NCBI GenBank assembly: GCA_963838775.1
Contig: CAWISP010000024.1
Location: 62,001 to 126,000 of the forward strand
Reading direction: 5' to 3'
DNA from: Chersky-840 sp963838775
GTDB taxonomy: Bacteria > Actinomycetota > Acidimicrobiia > Acidimicrobiales > UBA8190
DNA: 64,000 nucleotides
Shown: one piece after another, positions 1 to 8,098 of the stretch
Layout of the letters: each line of letters begins with the position of its first letter
Position numbering within the stretch: position 1 is the stretch's first letter
The notes under the pieces: generated by a model
Seen by the model: only the letters and a program-made list of their open reading frames with translations
Database searches by the model: none
Told to the model about the DNA's origin: nothing
Translations under genes and position numbers: made by a program

Positions 1-633
1 TATCTGGCGGTGCCATCGTCGGGCACGGGACCGGGGGTCGTCGTCATTCAGGAGTGGTGGGGACTCGTCCCCCACATCGAAGACGTCTGTGACCGGTTCG
101 CCGCCGCCGGTTTCGTGGCGTTGGCTCCCGACCTCTACCGCGGTACCAAGGTCACCGAGCCCGATGAGGCGGGCAAGGAGATGATGGCCCTCCAGCTCGA
201 GCGCGCCGGCAAGGACATGTCCGGAGCGGTCGACGAAGTCAAGAGGCGGTCGGGGCGCGACAAGGTCGGCGTCGTCGGCTTCTGCATGGGAGGCGGTCTC
301 GCCTTGGTGCTCGCCACGCAACGCCCCGATGCCGTGGCCGCATGCGTGTCGTTCTACGGGCTGATCCCGTGGCCCGATGCCCAGCCCGACTTCTCCAAGG
401 TCTCGGGGGCGGTGTTCCTCCACGTGGCGGGGAACGACGAGTACTTCACCCCGGATGCGGCCCGGACTCTCGAAGAGCAGCTGCGCAGTCTGGGCAAAGA
501 GATCGAGGTTCATGTCTACGAAGGCGCCGACCACGCCTTCTTCAACGACACCCGACCCGAGGTCCACGACGCCGCCGCCGCGGCGACGGCGTGGACTCGC
601 ACCATCGAATTCCTCCACGCCCGCCTCGGGTGA
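1..633 (+). CDS. Dienelactone hydrolase family protein (5' partial)
   Basis: Alpha/beta hydrolase of the dienelactone hydrolase type, which opens lactone rings or hydrolyses esters in the cytoplasm. The visible part starts at the window edge: codons before the GTG at 10 read Y-L-A in frame and join smoothly to the conserved strand leading to EWWGL, so the true start lies outside the window. Counting from the GTG at 10, the catalytic triad is visible: Cys92 in GFCMGGG, Asp143 in GNDEYF and His175 in DHAFF. A Cys nucleophile is the family signature. The stop codon overlaps the GTG start of the next gene by 4 bp, so the two are probably co-transcribed. The natural substrate cannot be told from sequence. 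Confidence 0.9.
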   Translation, partial: YLAVPSSGTGPGVVVIQEWWGLVPHIEDVCDRFAAAGFVALAPDLYRGTKVTEPDEAGKEMMALQLERAGKDMSGAVDEVKRRSGRDKVGVVGFCMGGGLALVLATQRPDAVAACVSFYGLIPWPDAQPDFSKVSGAVFLHVAGNDEYFTPDAARTLEEQLRSLGKEIEVHVYEGADHAFFNDTRPEVHDAAAAATAWTRTIEFLHARLG

Positions 634-1868
634 CTCCCGGCACCGACGCCGCCGGTGGTGCCGTCGGGAGCTATCTCCTCCTCGGCCTCGCCACGGGCCG
701 CCACATCGAAGGATTGGTCGACGCGTATTACGGCCCACGTGACCTGGCCGAGCGCGTGGCGCTCGCACCGCCGGTCGACCCCGGTCGCCTCGTCGAGGAC
801 GGTCGGGCCCTCCTCGCCGCCCTGGACTCGGGCACGCCTCTCGAGGGCGCCACCACGGGCAGCGAGTCCGCACCCGATTCCGGGAGCGCCCGGCGGCGAC
901 GGTGGCTGCGCGCCCAGACGGTGGGCCTGCTCACCACGGCGCGCCGGCTGGCGGGAGACGCCGTCGGGTACGAGGAGGAAGTGGAGTTCTGTTACGGGGT
1001 GCGCCCCCGGCCCGTCCCCGAAGACGAGTTGGCGGCGGCGCATCGTCGGCTCGAAGAAGCGGTGCCCGGTTCGGGGCCGATCGGGGAACGGCTGATCGCA
1101 TGGCGCGAATCGCATGCCGTGCCGACGGACGTCCTCCCCGACGCCATCGAGTCCTTGGCCGACGACCTGCGCGAACGCACCCAGCGCCTCTTCGGGCTTC
1201 CCGACGGCGAGCACATCGAGTTCGAGCTCGTCACCGACAAGCCGTGGTCGGGCTTCAACACCTACCTCGGTGGCCTGCGTTCGAGGGTCTCGGTGAATAC
1301 CGACCTGCCGGTGCTGTCGACGTCGTTGGCGCATCTCGTCGCGCACGAGGCGTATCCGGGTCATCACACCGAGCACACCCGCAAGGAGGTGGGCCTGGTC
1401 CGGCGCCGGCGATGGCTCGAGGAGACCATCTTCCTCGTGGGGACCCCGCAGTGCCTGATCGCCGAAGGTCTCGCCGATCTCGGGCTCGAGGTGCTCCTGG
1501 GTCCGAGGCCCGAGCCCGTGGTGGCGGAGCATCTCCGTCCTCTCGGCATCCGCTACGACACCGACGTCGTGGCGGCGGTGTCCCAGGCGAGTGAGGCCCT
1601 CGGCGCCGTGCGCGCCAATGCCGCGTGGCGGCTCCACGCCGAAGGCGCGGATCCCGAGGCGGTCATCGACGAGGTGGCCCGTTGGGCCCTGCTCCCCCGA
1701 GCTCGAGCTGCCAAGGCCGTGGAGTTCCTGCTCCACCCCACCTGGCGCGCCTACATCACGTGTTACGTCGACGGTCTACGGCTGTGCCGCCAGTTCGTGG
1801 CCGGAGACCCCACCCGCTTCGGTGAGCTCCTGAGCGAGCAACTCGTGCCCGCCGACCTGGCCGCGTAG
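630..1868 (+). CDS. DUF885-like putative metallohydrolase
   Basis: A protein of about 412 residues, read from the GTG at 630 that overlaps the upstream stop (GTGA). The open frame extends further upstream, but that part is the shadow of the hydrolase gene. The clearest motif is HEAYPGHH at about residues 239-246. An HExxxHH-type element of this kind is typical of the DUF885 family, which is thought to contain zinc-dependent peptidase-like enzymes. The rest is largely helical with acidic and arginine-rich stretches, and no signal peptide is visible, so it is probably cytoplasmic. Coupling to the dienelactone hydrolase suggests a shared transcript but does not reveal a substrate. Confidence 0.75.
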   Translation: MTPGTDAAGGAVGSYLLLGLATGRHIEGLVDAYYGPRDLAERVALAPPVDPGRLVEDGRALLAALDSGTPLEGATTGSESAPDSGSARRRRWLRAQTVGLLTTARRLAGDAVGYEEEVEFCYGVRPRPVPEDELAAAHRRLEEAVPGSGPIGERLIAWRESHAVPTDVLPDAIESLADDLRERTQRLFGLPDGEHIEFELVTDKPWSGFNTYLGGLRSRVSVNTDLPVLSTSLAHLVAHEAYPGHHTEHTRKEVGLVRRRRWLEETIFLVGTPQCLIAEGLADLGLEVLLGPRPEPVVAEHLRPLGIRYDTDVVAAVSQASEALGAVRANAAWRLHAEGADPEAVIDEVARWALLPRARAAKAVEFLLHPTWRAYITCYVDGLRLCRQFVAGDPTRFGELLSEQLVPADLAA

Positions 1869-1920
1869 AACGCCGACGTCCGTCCCCGGGGAAGCCGGCC
1901 CCCCCCGCACCCCCACCACC

Positions 1921-1988
1921 ACAGGGGTATGACGGGCACAGGGGTATGACGGGCACAGGGGTATGACGGGCACAGGGTTATGACGGGA
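1921..1988. repeat. Tandem repeat, four copies of a 17-bp unit
   Basis: Four head-to-tail copies of a 17-bp unit (ACAGGGGTATGACGGGC) fill the gap between the DUF885-like gene and the CoA-ester lyase. The first three copies are identical and the fourth differs at two positions. The array ends about 20 bp before the lyase start, so it would lie in that gene's leader or promoter. Its period is not a multiple of three and it does not look coding. Confidence 0.85.
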
Positions 1989-2008
1989 GCCACCGGTAAC
2001 ATGCGTGC

Positions 2009-2947
2009 ATGTCCCAACGCAGCCGGAACCTGCCCCGCCGATCGTGCTTTTCCACCCCCGGCTCGAACGAGCGCTTCCTCGAGAAGGCGCCGACCGTGCC
2101 CGCCGACATGTCGTTCCTCGACCTCGAGGACTCCGTCGCCCCCCTCGAAAAGGACTCGGCGCGGGCCAAGGTCGTCGAGGCCATCCGCAAGCAACCCTGG
2201 GACGACCGCGTGCTGTGTGTCCGCATCAACGCATGGGACACCGAGTGGACCTACGGAGACGTCATCGAGGTGGTCGGCAATTCGGGGGAGCGACTCGACG
2301 AGGTCATGCTGCCCAAGGTGCAGACGGCGGCCGAGGTGGTCGCGCTCGATCTGTTGCTCACCCAGGTCGAAAAGAGAAGCGGGCTCCCCGTCGGCCACAT
2401 CGGCATCGAAGCCCAGATCGAGACCACACGCGGTCTCATCAACGTCGACGACATCTGCGCGGCCTCCCCCCGTCTCGAGACCATCATCTTCGGGCCGGCC
2501 GACTTCGCCGCCTCCATGGAGATGCCGGTCTTGACGGGGGGAGTCCAGATCCCCGAGTACCCCGGTGACCATTTCCACTACGTGTTCAGCCGCATTCTCA
2601 TGGCGGGTCGGGCCAACGGCCTTCAGGTGATCGACGGGCCCTACCTGAGGGTGAAGGACATGGACGGGTTGCGGGACTTCGCCCAGCGCACTCGGGTTCT
2701 CGGCTACGACGGCAAGTGGGCGCTCACGCCCGACCAGGTCGCCGCGCTCAACGAGTTGTACTCACCTACCCAGGAGCAATTCGACCACGCCTGGGACATC
2801 CTCGACGCCTATCAGAAGGCGACCGAGGACGACCGTAAGGGTGCAGTCATGTTCGGCGACGAGATGATCGACGAGGCCAGTCGTAAGATGGCCACCAAGT
2901 TCGTCTTCCGCGGGGAGCGCGCCGGGTTGAGCCGCTCGAAGAGCTAA
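2009..2947 (+). CDS. HpcH/HpaI (CitE-like) CoA-ester lyase, malyl-CoA/beta-methylmalyl-CoA lyase candidate
   Basis: A 312-residue TIM-barrel CoA-ester lyase. It begins with the family N-terminus RSCFSTPGSNERFLEKA and continues with the LDLEDSV element, whose acidic residues help bind Mg2+. A second metal-binding region lies near Glu134 in GIEAQIET. Family members cleave or form malyl-CoA, beta-methylmalyl-CoA or citramalyl-CoA. The neighbouring dehydrogenase and MaoC hydratase resemble the methylsuccinyl-CoA and mesaconyl-CoA enzymes of the ethylmalonyl-CoA pathway, which makes (beta-methyl)malyl-CoA the likely substrate. The gene is convergent with the dehydrogenase and their stop codons overlap. 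A plain citrate-lyase-beta-like role remains possible. Confidence 0.85.
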   Translation: MSQRSRNLPRRSCFSTPGSNERFLEKAPTVPADMSFLDLEDSVAPLEKDSARAKVVEAIRKQPWDDRVLCVRINAWDTEWTYGDVIEVVGNSGERLDEVMLPKVQTAAEVVALDLLLTQVEKRSGLPVGHIGIEAQIETTRGLINVDDICAASPRLETIIFGPADFAASMEMPVLTGGVQIPEYPGDHFHYVFSRILMAGRANGLQVIDGPYLRVKDMDGLRDFAQRTRVLGYDGKWALTPDQVAALNELYSPTQEQFDHAWDILDAYQKATEDDRKGAVMFGDEMIDEASRKMATKFVFRGERAGLSRSKS

Positions 2948-4578
2948 GCCCCCACCGCCTGCTCGACGAGCCGGCGGGCGACCACCTTGAGTGCGAGCGT
3001 CTCGTCGGCGCCCTCGAAGATCGACAGCACCCGGGCGTCGACGAAATATCGGCTCACGGGGAACTCCTCGGCGTACCCCATCCCGCCGTGGATCTGCATG
3101 GCCTCGCGCGTCACCCACTCCGCCGCCCGACATACGTACGCCTTGAGCATCGACGCCTCGAGCGACCCCTCGCCCTTGGCCATGAGCGTGGCCACCTGGT
3201 ACGCAAACTGCCGAGCCACCTGGATGAGGACGGCCATCCGGGTGAGCTTGACCTGGGTGAGCTGGTAGCGGGCGATGGGCTGGCCGAAGACCACCCGGTT
3301 CGCCGCGTACTCCGACGCCGCCTCGTAGGCGGCCTGCATGACGCCGAGCGCCCGCGCCGCGGTCTGCAGGCGTCCGTTCTCGAAGCCGGCCATCTGCAAG
3401 TAGAAGCCCCGGCCCACGCCGTCCTCGCCACCGACGAGGTTGGTCGCAGGGACGAACCAATTCTCGAACGCGATCTCGTAGGAGTGCATGCCCCGATATC
3501 CGATGGTGTCGATGGGCCGTCCCTCCATGCGCCCGGGCGGGTCGATTCGACCCTCGGTCGCGGGGTCCTGGGTGAAGAGAAAGCCGGCGCCGTCCCCGCG
3601 CGCCTTCTCCACGATGAACAGCGAAAGGCCCCGATGGGCCTTGGAGCGGTCGGGGTTGGTCCGGGCCAGCAGCATGAGCACGTCCGCCCGGGCCGCGAAC
3701 GTGCACCAGGTCTTCACGCCGTTGACCAACCAGCCACCGCTCGTCCGCGTGGCGGCGGTGACGATGGCGGCCACGTCGGAGCCGAAGTCGGGCTCGGTGA
3801 CGGCGACGGCGTTCATGACCTCCCCCGAGGCCAGGCGGGGCAGCCATGCCTGCTTCTGCTCGTCGGTCCCGCCGGCGACGAGGGCGCGGCTCAGGATCTC
3901 GGGACGGGTGATGAGCGATCCGCCCGCGCCCAGCGAGCCCCACGACAACTCCTCGGTGGCCACCACCATTCCCATGTAGTCGCTGGCGCCGCCGGTGGCG
4001 AACCCGCCGTAGTCGTCGGGGATCGACAAGCCCAGCGCGCCCATCTCCGCCAGGCCGGAGATGATCTCCTCGGGGATGTCGGCGTTGGCCCGATGGATGT
4101 GCTCGGCACGCGGCCGGATCTGGTCCTGCGCGAACCGGTGGAACGTCTCCCGCACGAGCGCGAAGTCCGAGTCCAGCCGACGATCTCCCTCGACCCCGAC
4201 GAGCGACGCGAGATAGGCGGGGTTCCGGAACGTGCCGAGAAAGTCCCGAGCCGGGTCGAGCCATCCCGGTGTGGTGCCGAAGGCGTCCTCGCGCCCGACC
4301 GTGCGCGCGGCCAGATCGGCCAGAGCGTCGGCCACGAAGACACAGGCGATGTGCGCTTCGTCGGTGCCGGTGGCGCCGTATTCGAGGGCAGCCTCGGCGG
4401 CGCGCACACTGGCGGCGATGTGGGCGAGGTCATAGGCGACGACCTGGTCGGCTTCGGGGCCACCGGCGTCTGCCAGCTGCCGCGCCGCGTTCGTCACCAA
4501 TGACGAGGCCAGCGCGACCGCCGCCGCGGCCGCGTCGAGATCGGGCGCCGGCGACCCGGCCGGGGCGTTCGAGGTCAC
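2944..4578 (-). CDS. mcd: Acyl-CoA dehydrogenase with N-terminal extension, (2S)-methylsuccinyl-CoA dehydrogenase candidate
   Basis: A flavoprotein acyl-CoA dehydrogenase of about 544 residues, some 150 longer than ordinary ones. The extra part is an alanine-rich helical N-terminal domain before the core begins near LVRETFHRFAQDQIRPRAEH. Core motifs include VTEPDFGSDVA (FAD/substrate loop), GVKTWCTFA, and IFEGADETL with Glu522 at the usual catalytic-base position. A length near 545 with this kind of N-terminal domain is what methylsuccinyl-CoA dehydrogenase of the ethylmalonyl-CoA pathway shows, and a CoA-ester lyase and MaoC hydratase are adjacent. The GTG start at 4578 overlaps the stop of the upstream methyltransferase (GTGA). 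The assignment is by family resemblance and context, not by search. Confidence 0.8.
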   Translation of the reverse strand: MTSNAPAGSPAPDLDAAAAAVALASSLVTNAARQLADAGGPEADQVVAYDLAHIAASVRAAEAALEYGATGTDEAHIACVFVADALADLAARTVGREDAFGTTPGWLDPARDFLGTFRNPAYLASLVGVEGDRRLDSDFALVRETFHRFAQDQIRPRAEHIHRANADIPEEIISGLAEMGALGLSIPDDYGGFATGGASDYMGMVVATEELSWGSLGAGGSLITRPEILSRALVAGGTDEQKQAWLPRLASGEVMNAVAVTEPDFGSDVAAIVTAATRTSGGWLVNGVKTWCTFAARADVLMLLARTNPDRSKAHRGLSLFIVEKARGDGAGFLFTQDPATEGRIDPPGRMEGRPIDTIGYRGMHSYEIAFENWFVPATNLVGGEDGVGRGFYLQMAGFENGRLQTAARALGVMQAAYEAASEYAANRVVFGQPIARYQLTQVKLTRMAVLIQVARQFAYQVATLMAKGEGSLEASMLKAYVCRAAEWVTREAMQIHGGMGYAEEFPVSRYFVDARVLSIFEGADETLALKVVARRLVEQAVGA

Positions 4579-5234
4579 CGCTCGCCGCCCGGGGAACGGG
4601 GGACGCGGCCGAGCACGGTCACGAGCGGGGGGAGCACGACGGGATCGTCGCCGGGATCGACCTCGGTCAGCGAGCGAAGGTACTCGGTCACCGGCCCGGG
4701 GCCCACGCCCGCCGGTGCTTCGGCCCAGGCGTCGACGATGTCGAGCCCGGCGTCTCGGACGAGAGCCGGGAGCAGGGCCCCGATGTCGGGATGGGGGGCG
4801 GCGGGCATGGACAACGCCACCCCACCCACCCGCCCGGCGGAGGTGATCGGCTCCTGGGCCACCACCCATCCTCCGGGACGCACGGCCTGGCGCATGCGGC
4901 GCAGCACGACGGCGGGGTCGGCGACATGCATGAGGAGGAAACGGCAGAAGGCCAGATCCACTGCTTCGGGCAGGAGCAGGTCCTCACCCGCCTGGGTCAC
5001 GGCGAGCACCTGGCTGAACGCGGCCGCCGCCGACGCGACGTCGTCGCGGGCGCGCGGATCGCTGTCGACGGCATAGACGCGTCCTTCGTGCCCCACGATC
5101 TCGGCGAGCGCCACCGACACGTCCCCGCCGCCGGCGCCGACGTCCACGCACCGCCACCCGGGCGCGACGGCGAGGCGCTCGAGCGCCGTGGCCAACGGGC
5201 GCCGATACACGTCGTCGCGCAGGGCGTTCGGCAC
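4575..5234 (-). CDS. Class I SAM-dependent methyltransferase
   Basis: About 219 residues from the GTG at 5234, whose N-terminus (VPNALRDDVYRRPL) fits a methyltransferase better than the longer open frame. Motif I is VDVGAGGGDV at about residues 30-39, followed by an acidic residue after strand 2 (AVDSDPRA) and a post-motif region DLAFCRFLLMHV, all typical of the Rossmann-fold SAM-binding domain. It overlaps the dehydrogenase start by 4 bp, so the two are probably transcribed together leftward. The substrate is unknown. It faces a divergent gene starting at 5269, leaving only about 35 bp for both promoters. Confidence 0.8.
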   Translation of the reverse strand: MPNALRDDVYRRPLATALERLAVAPGWRCVDVGAGGGDVSVALAEIVGHEGRVYAVDSDPRARDDVASAAAAFSQVLAVTQAGEDLLLPEAVDLAFCRFLLMHVADPAVVLRRMRQAVRPGGWVVAQEPITSAGRVGGVALSMPAAPHPDIGALLPALVRDAGLDIVDAWAEAPAGVGPGPVTEYLRSLTEVDPGDDPVVLPPLVTVLGRVPRSPGGER

Positions 5235-5268
5235 GGGCCAAGACGCTACTGGCTGTAGCCTGCCGAGC

Positions 5269-5697
5269 GTGAAGGTCACGATGCTCTTGTGTGACGCAGC
5301 GCAGGTCGCGGACGGAAAGCTCTTCGTGCTGGGAGGCGGCTGGTCCCTGACGGGACCCGACCCCATGCCCTCGGGCATCGCGCTGAAGATCGATGTGGGT
5401 TGGCACGAGGCCGATCAGGTGCACCACTGGGAGCTCTACCTCGAAGACGCCGACGGTCGGCCCGTCATGGTGGACACCCCCGACGGGACCCATCCCGTCG
5501 AGGTGCGGGGCGAATTCAATGTGGTACGGCCCACCACCGTTCCCCTCGGCACACCGATCGATGTGGCCCTGGCCGTCAATCTGGGGCCGCTCCCGCTCGA
5601 GCCCGGTAACCGCTACACGTGGCGCCTGTCGATCGGCGGGGAGTCCGAGGCGGACTGGGCATTGGGGTTCACCACCCGCCCCCGGGCGGTGTCATGA
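5269..5697 (+). CDS. Conserved hypothetical protein, DUF6941-like
   Basis: A 142-residue protein read from the GTG at 5269. It opens with VKVTMLLCDAAQVADGKLFV followed by a glycine-rich GGGWS turn, a pattern I associate with the DUF6941 group of actinobacterial proteins of unknown function. The remainder is predicted mainly beta-strand with no membrane segment or signal peptide. Its stop overlaps the ATG of the MaoC gene (ATGA), so it probably belongs to the same transcript. No biochemical role is proposed. Confidence 0.7.
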   Translation: MKVTMLLCDAAQVADGKLFVLGGGWSLTGPDPMPSGIALKIDVGWHEADQVHHWELYLEDADGRPVMVDTPDGTHPVEVRGEFNVVRPTTVPLGTPIDVALAVNLGPLPLEPGNRYTWRLSIGGESEADWALGFTTRPRAVS

Positions 5698-6206
5698 CGA
5701 CCTACGACCGGCCCTTCGGCCGCTACTTCGAAGACTTCGAGCCCGGGGACGTCTACCGCCACTGGCCGGGCAAGACCGTCACCGAGTACGACGACCATCT
5801 CTTCTGCTTGATCACCATGAACCACCATCCCCTGCACATCAACGAGTGGTTCGCCCAGAACGAGACGGTGCACGGCAAGAACGTGGTCGTCGGGAACCTC
5901 GTGTATTCCCTCGTGCTGGGGATGAGCGTGCCCGATGTGAGCGGGTCGTGCATCGCGAACCTCGAGGTCGAGTCCCTGGTGCACAGGAACCCGACGTTTC
6001 ACGGCGACACGATCTATGCCGAGACCCGCGTCATCGGCAAGGTGGAGTCGGCGTCGAAGCCCGACCGCGGCATCGTCACGGTCGAGTCGAAAGGCTTCAA
6101 CCAGCGCGGCGAAGAGGTCTGCTTCTTCCGGCGCAAATTGATGGTCTGGAAACGCGAGTCCGCCCCGGCACGTCGCCGTCCCTACGGGGACGACGTCTGG
6201 GATTGA
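5694..6206 (+). CDS. MaoC-family hydratase, mesaconyl-CoA hydratase candidate
   Basis: A 170-residue hot-dog-fold hydratase. The start of the protein has YFEDFEPGDVYRHWPGKTVT, followed by a catalytic-type segment with Asp33/34, His44/45, Pro46 and His48, matching the Asp...Asn-x-Pro-x-His hydratase motif. This N-terminal block closely recalls the short MaoC proteins found beside crotonyl-CoA carboxylase/reductase and CitE-like lyase genes in Streptomyces, where they act in the ethylmalonyl-CoA pathway. The likely reaction is hydration of mesaconyl-CoA to beta-methylmalyl-CoA. It is coupled to genes on both sides by 4-bp overlaps. Other enoyl-CoA substrates cannot be excluded. Confidence 0.82.
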   Translation: MTTYDRPFGRYFEDFEPGDVYRHWPGKTVTEYDDHLFCLITMNHHPLHINEWFAQNETVHGKNVVVGNLVYSLVLGMSVPDVSGSCIANLEVESLVHRNPTFHGDTIYAETRVIGKVESASKPDRGIVTVESKGFNQRGEEVCFFRRKLMVWKRESAPARRRPYGDDVWD

Positions 6207-7084
6207 CCGCCGCTCCGGCCGGATCGGCACTGCGGCTCCTGCGCCGTGCCGTGCTCGGCTTCGGCCGGTCCGGTCTGCGACCGTTCCCGTGGCGCGAGAC
6301 GCGCGATCCCTGGGCGGTGCTCGTCAGCGAGGTCATGCTCCAGCAGACCCAGGCACCGCGTGTCGTCGCCCCCTATGCCCGCTTCCTCGGGCGGTTCCCC
6401 ACCGCCCCGGCCTGCGCCCGGGCGGGCCTCGGTCCTGTTCTCGAGGCATGGGCGGGCCTGGGCTACAACCGCCGGGCACGCTCGCTGCACGGGGCGGCCT
6501 GCGCCATCGTGGACCGCCACGGCGGAGCCCTGCCCTCCGAGCTCGCGGAGCTGCGGTCGCTACCGGGGGTCGGGGCCTATACCGCCAGAGCGGTGCGCGT
6601 GTTCGCCTTCGAGCACCACGACGCCGTCGTGGACGTCAACGTGGCACGCGTACTCGCCCGAGCGGTGGCCGGTCAGCCGTTGTCGCTCTGTGACGCCCAG
6701 AGGGTGGCGGACGAGCTGGTCCCGAAGGGTCGGTCGTGGGAATGGAACCAGGCGCTCATGGAGATCGGCGCCACCGTGTGCAGCGCGCGAGCCCCGGCCT
6801 GCGGCCGGTGCCCGCTGTCACCTCTGTGTGCGTGGGCCAACGCGCCGGCCGCGACGCCCGACCCGGCGCCGGCCGGCCCCCGCCAGACCCGCTTCGAGGG
6901 TTCTGATCGCCAGGGCCGGGGTCGCCTGGTCGACGCCCTGCGCTCCGGACCGGTGCGCCTCGCCGGCCTGGGCGCTGCGTGCGGATGGCCCGACGACCCC
7001 GAGCGTGCCCAACGCGTGGCGGACGGACTCGTCGCCGAGGGATTGGCGCGTCGGGGGCCGGGCCGTGTCCTTGTCCTACCCTGA
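6203..7084 (+). CDS. mutY: A/G-specific adenine DNA glycosylase
   Basis: MutY removes adenine mispaired with 8-oxoguanine. From a TTG start overlapping the previous stop (TTGA) the protein has 293 residues. Visible features are the catalytic Glu43 in VSEVMLQQTQ, the helix-hairpin-helix LPGVGAYTA at about 120-128, the catalytic Asp144 in VVDVNVARV, and a complete 4Fe-4S loop Cys193-x6-Cys200-x2-Cys203-x5-Cys209. The region after the cluster is only about 85 residues, shorter than the NUDIX-like 8-oxoG-sensing domain of E. coli MutY, as in many actinobacterial homologues. The gene converges on a hydrolase gene 22 bp downstream. Confidence 0.93.
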   Translation: MTAAPAGSALRLLRRAVLGFGRSGLRPFPWRETRDPWAVLVSEVMLQQTQAPRVVAPYARFLGRFPTAPACARAGLGPVLEAWAGLGYNRRARSLHGAACAIVDRHGGALPSELAELRSLPGVGAYTARAVRVFAFEHHDAVVDVNVARVLARAVAGQPLSLCDAQRVADELVPKGRSWEWNQALMEIGATVCSARAPACGRCPLSPLCAWANAPAATPDPAPAGPRQTRFEGSDRQGRGRLVDALRSGPVRLAGLGAACGWPDDPERAQRVADGLVAEGLARRGPGRVLVLP

Positions 7085-7106
7085 GCGCGGGACTGCGGCG
7101 TCGGAC

Positions 7107-7977
7107 CTAGGAGTCGAGGAATCCCATGATCCGGGACCCGACCACGTCGGGTCGCTCGAGGTGGAGAAAGTGTCCGGTGTGCTCGACGATCACGTGTTCC
7201 GAGCCCGCTGACAACTGGGAGCCGACGTCACCGATGGCATCGAGGCCCAAGGCCCCGTCGTCCGCGCCGTGCAGGTAGAGCGTGGGCTGAGGGGGATTCG
7301 ACGCGCAGGCCTCCTGGGCGTCGTCGTAGGCCGGGCTGCGGCACGACGGGTCGAACAGGGCGCGGTAGGTGCCGATGGCGGCCGAGAGGTTGTCGGGGTT
7401 CCCCAGAGCCTCCTTCACCTTGGCGACGTCCCACGACGCGTCGTAGCCCGGTGACCAGTCCTCCCAGAGATGGTCCAGGAACTCGTACCCGTCGGCGCTG
7501 ACCGCCATCTCGGCGAGCGGCGTCTGGAACAAGAAGATGTAGAAGCTCCGTTTCATCTGCGGGTAGGTGAAGAACGACGACGCCGAGGCGGCCAGCGGTG
7601 GGACGGCCATGGCGACGATGCGCCGCCACCGCTCCGGGTGCAGCGATGCCGCCCCGTAGCTGGCGTAGGCGCCCCAATCGTGGCCCACAAGCACGGCCCG
7701 GCTGTCTCCGTCCCAGGGCCTCGTGGAACGCCGAGGCGTCGGCGGCCAGCGCACCCACCTGGTAGATCCCGTCGGGGGCCACCTCGGTGGGCGCGTAGCC
7801 CCGCATCCACGGGGCTACGGCGCGGTACCCGGCCTCGGCCAGGGCCGGCATGAGATGGCGCCAGGTGTGGGCCGTGTCGGGAAACCCGTGCAGGCACAGG
7901 GCCAGGGGCCCTTCCGGGGGTCCCGACTCAAGGTACGAGAACTCGATGCCGTTGACATCTACTGCTCTCTGTCGCAT
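7107..7977 (-). CDS. Epoxide-hydrolase-like alpha/beta hydrolase, frameshifted as read
   Basis: Two reading frames together give one complete alpha/beta hydrolase of about 289 residues. The first part (7977 to about 7720) holds the start, the oxyanion segment LCLHGFPDTAHTW and the cap-side RGYAPTE. The second (about 7725 to 7107) begins at the nucleophile elbow GHDWGAYA and ends with the catalytic His in HTGHFLHLE. An Asp nucleophile in GHDWG is typical of epoxide hydrolases and haloalkane-dehalogenase relatives. The frames differ by one surplus base near 7712-7726, close to a CCC/GGG run, so a sequencing indel is as likely as a true pseudogene. The start is an ATG divergent from the next gene. 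Confidence 0.75.
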
Positions 7978-8098
7978 TGACGCAGAGTAGTGTCGCCTTC
8001 AACAGGGCCCTCCTCGGTTTCCCGGCCACCGAATTCACTTCGGCGGCCGAGATCGCCAGGTGCTGTCGGAGGGAGACTGAGGGGGAGGGGGTCGTCCG

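Noticed and set aside
516..1736. Long antisense ORF of about 400 codons across the DUF885-like gene, and similar antisense ORFs at 3088-4503, 10707-11963, 18271-19893 and 56400-58229
   Set aside because: High-GC genes produce long open antisense frames. The composition is Arg/Gly/His/Pro-rich and no domain is visible, while the sense strands have clear conserved motifs.
7228..7977. Separate 249-residue protein on the - strand
   Set aside because: Only its first 85 residues look like a hydrolase; the rest is out-of-frame Arg/Gly-rich sequence over the second half of the same gene.
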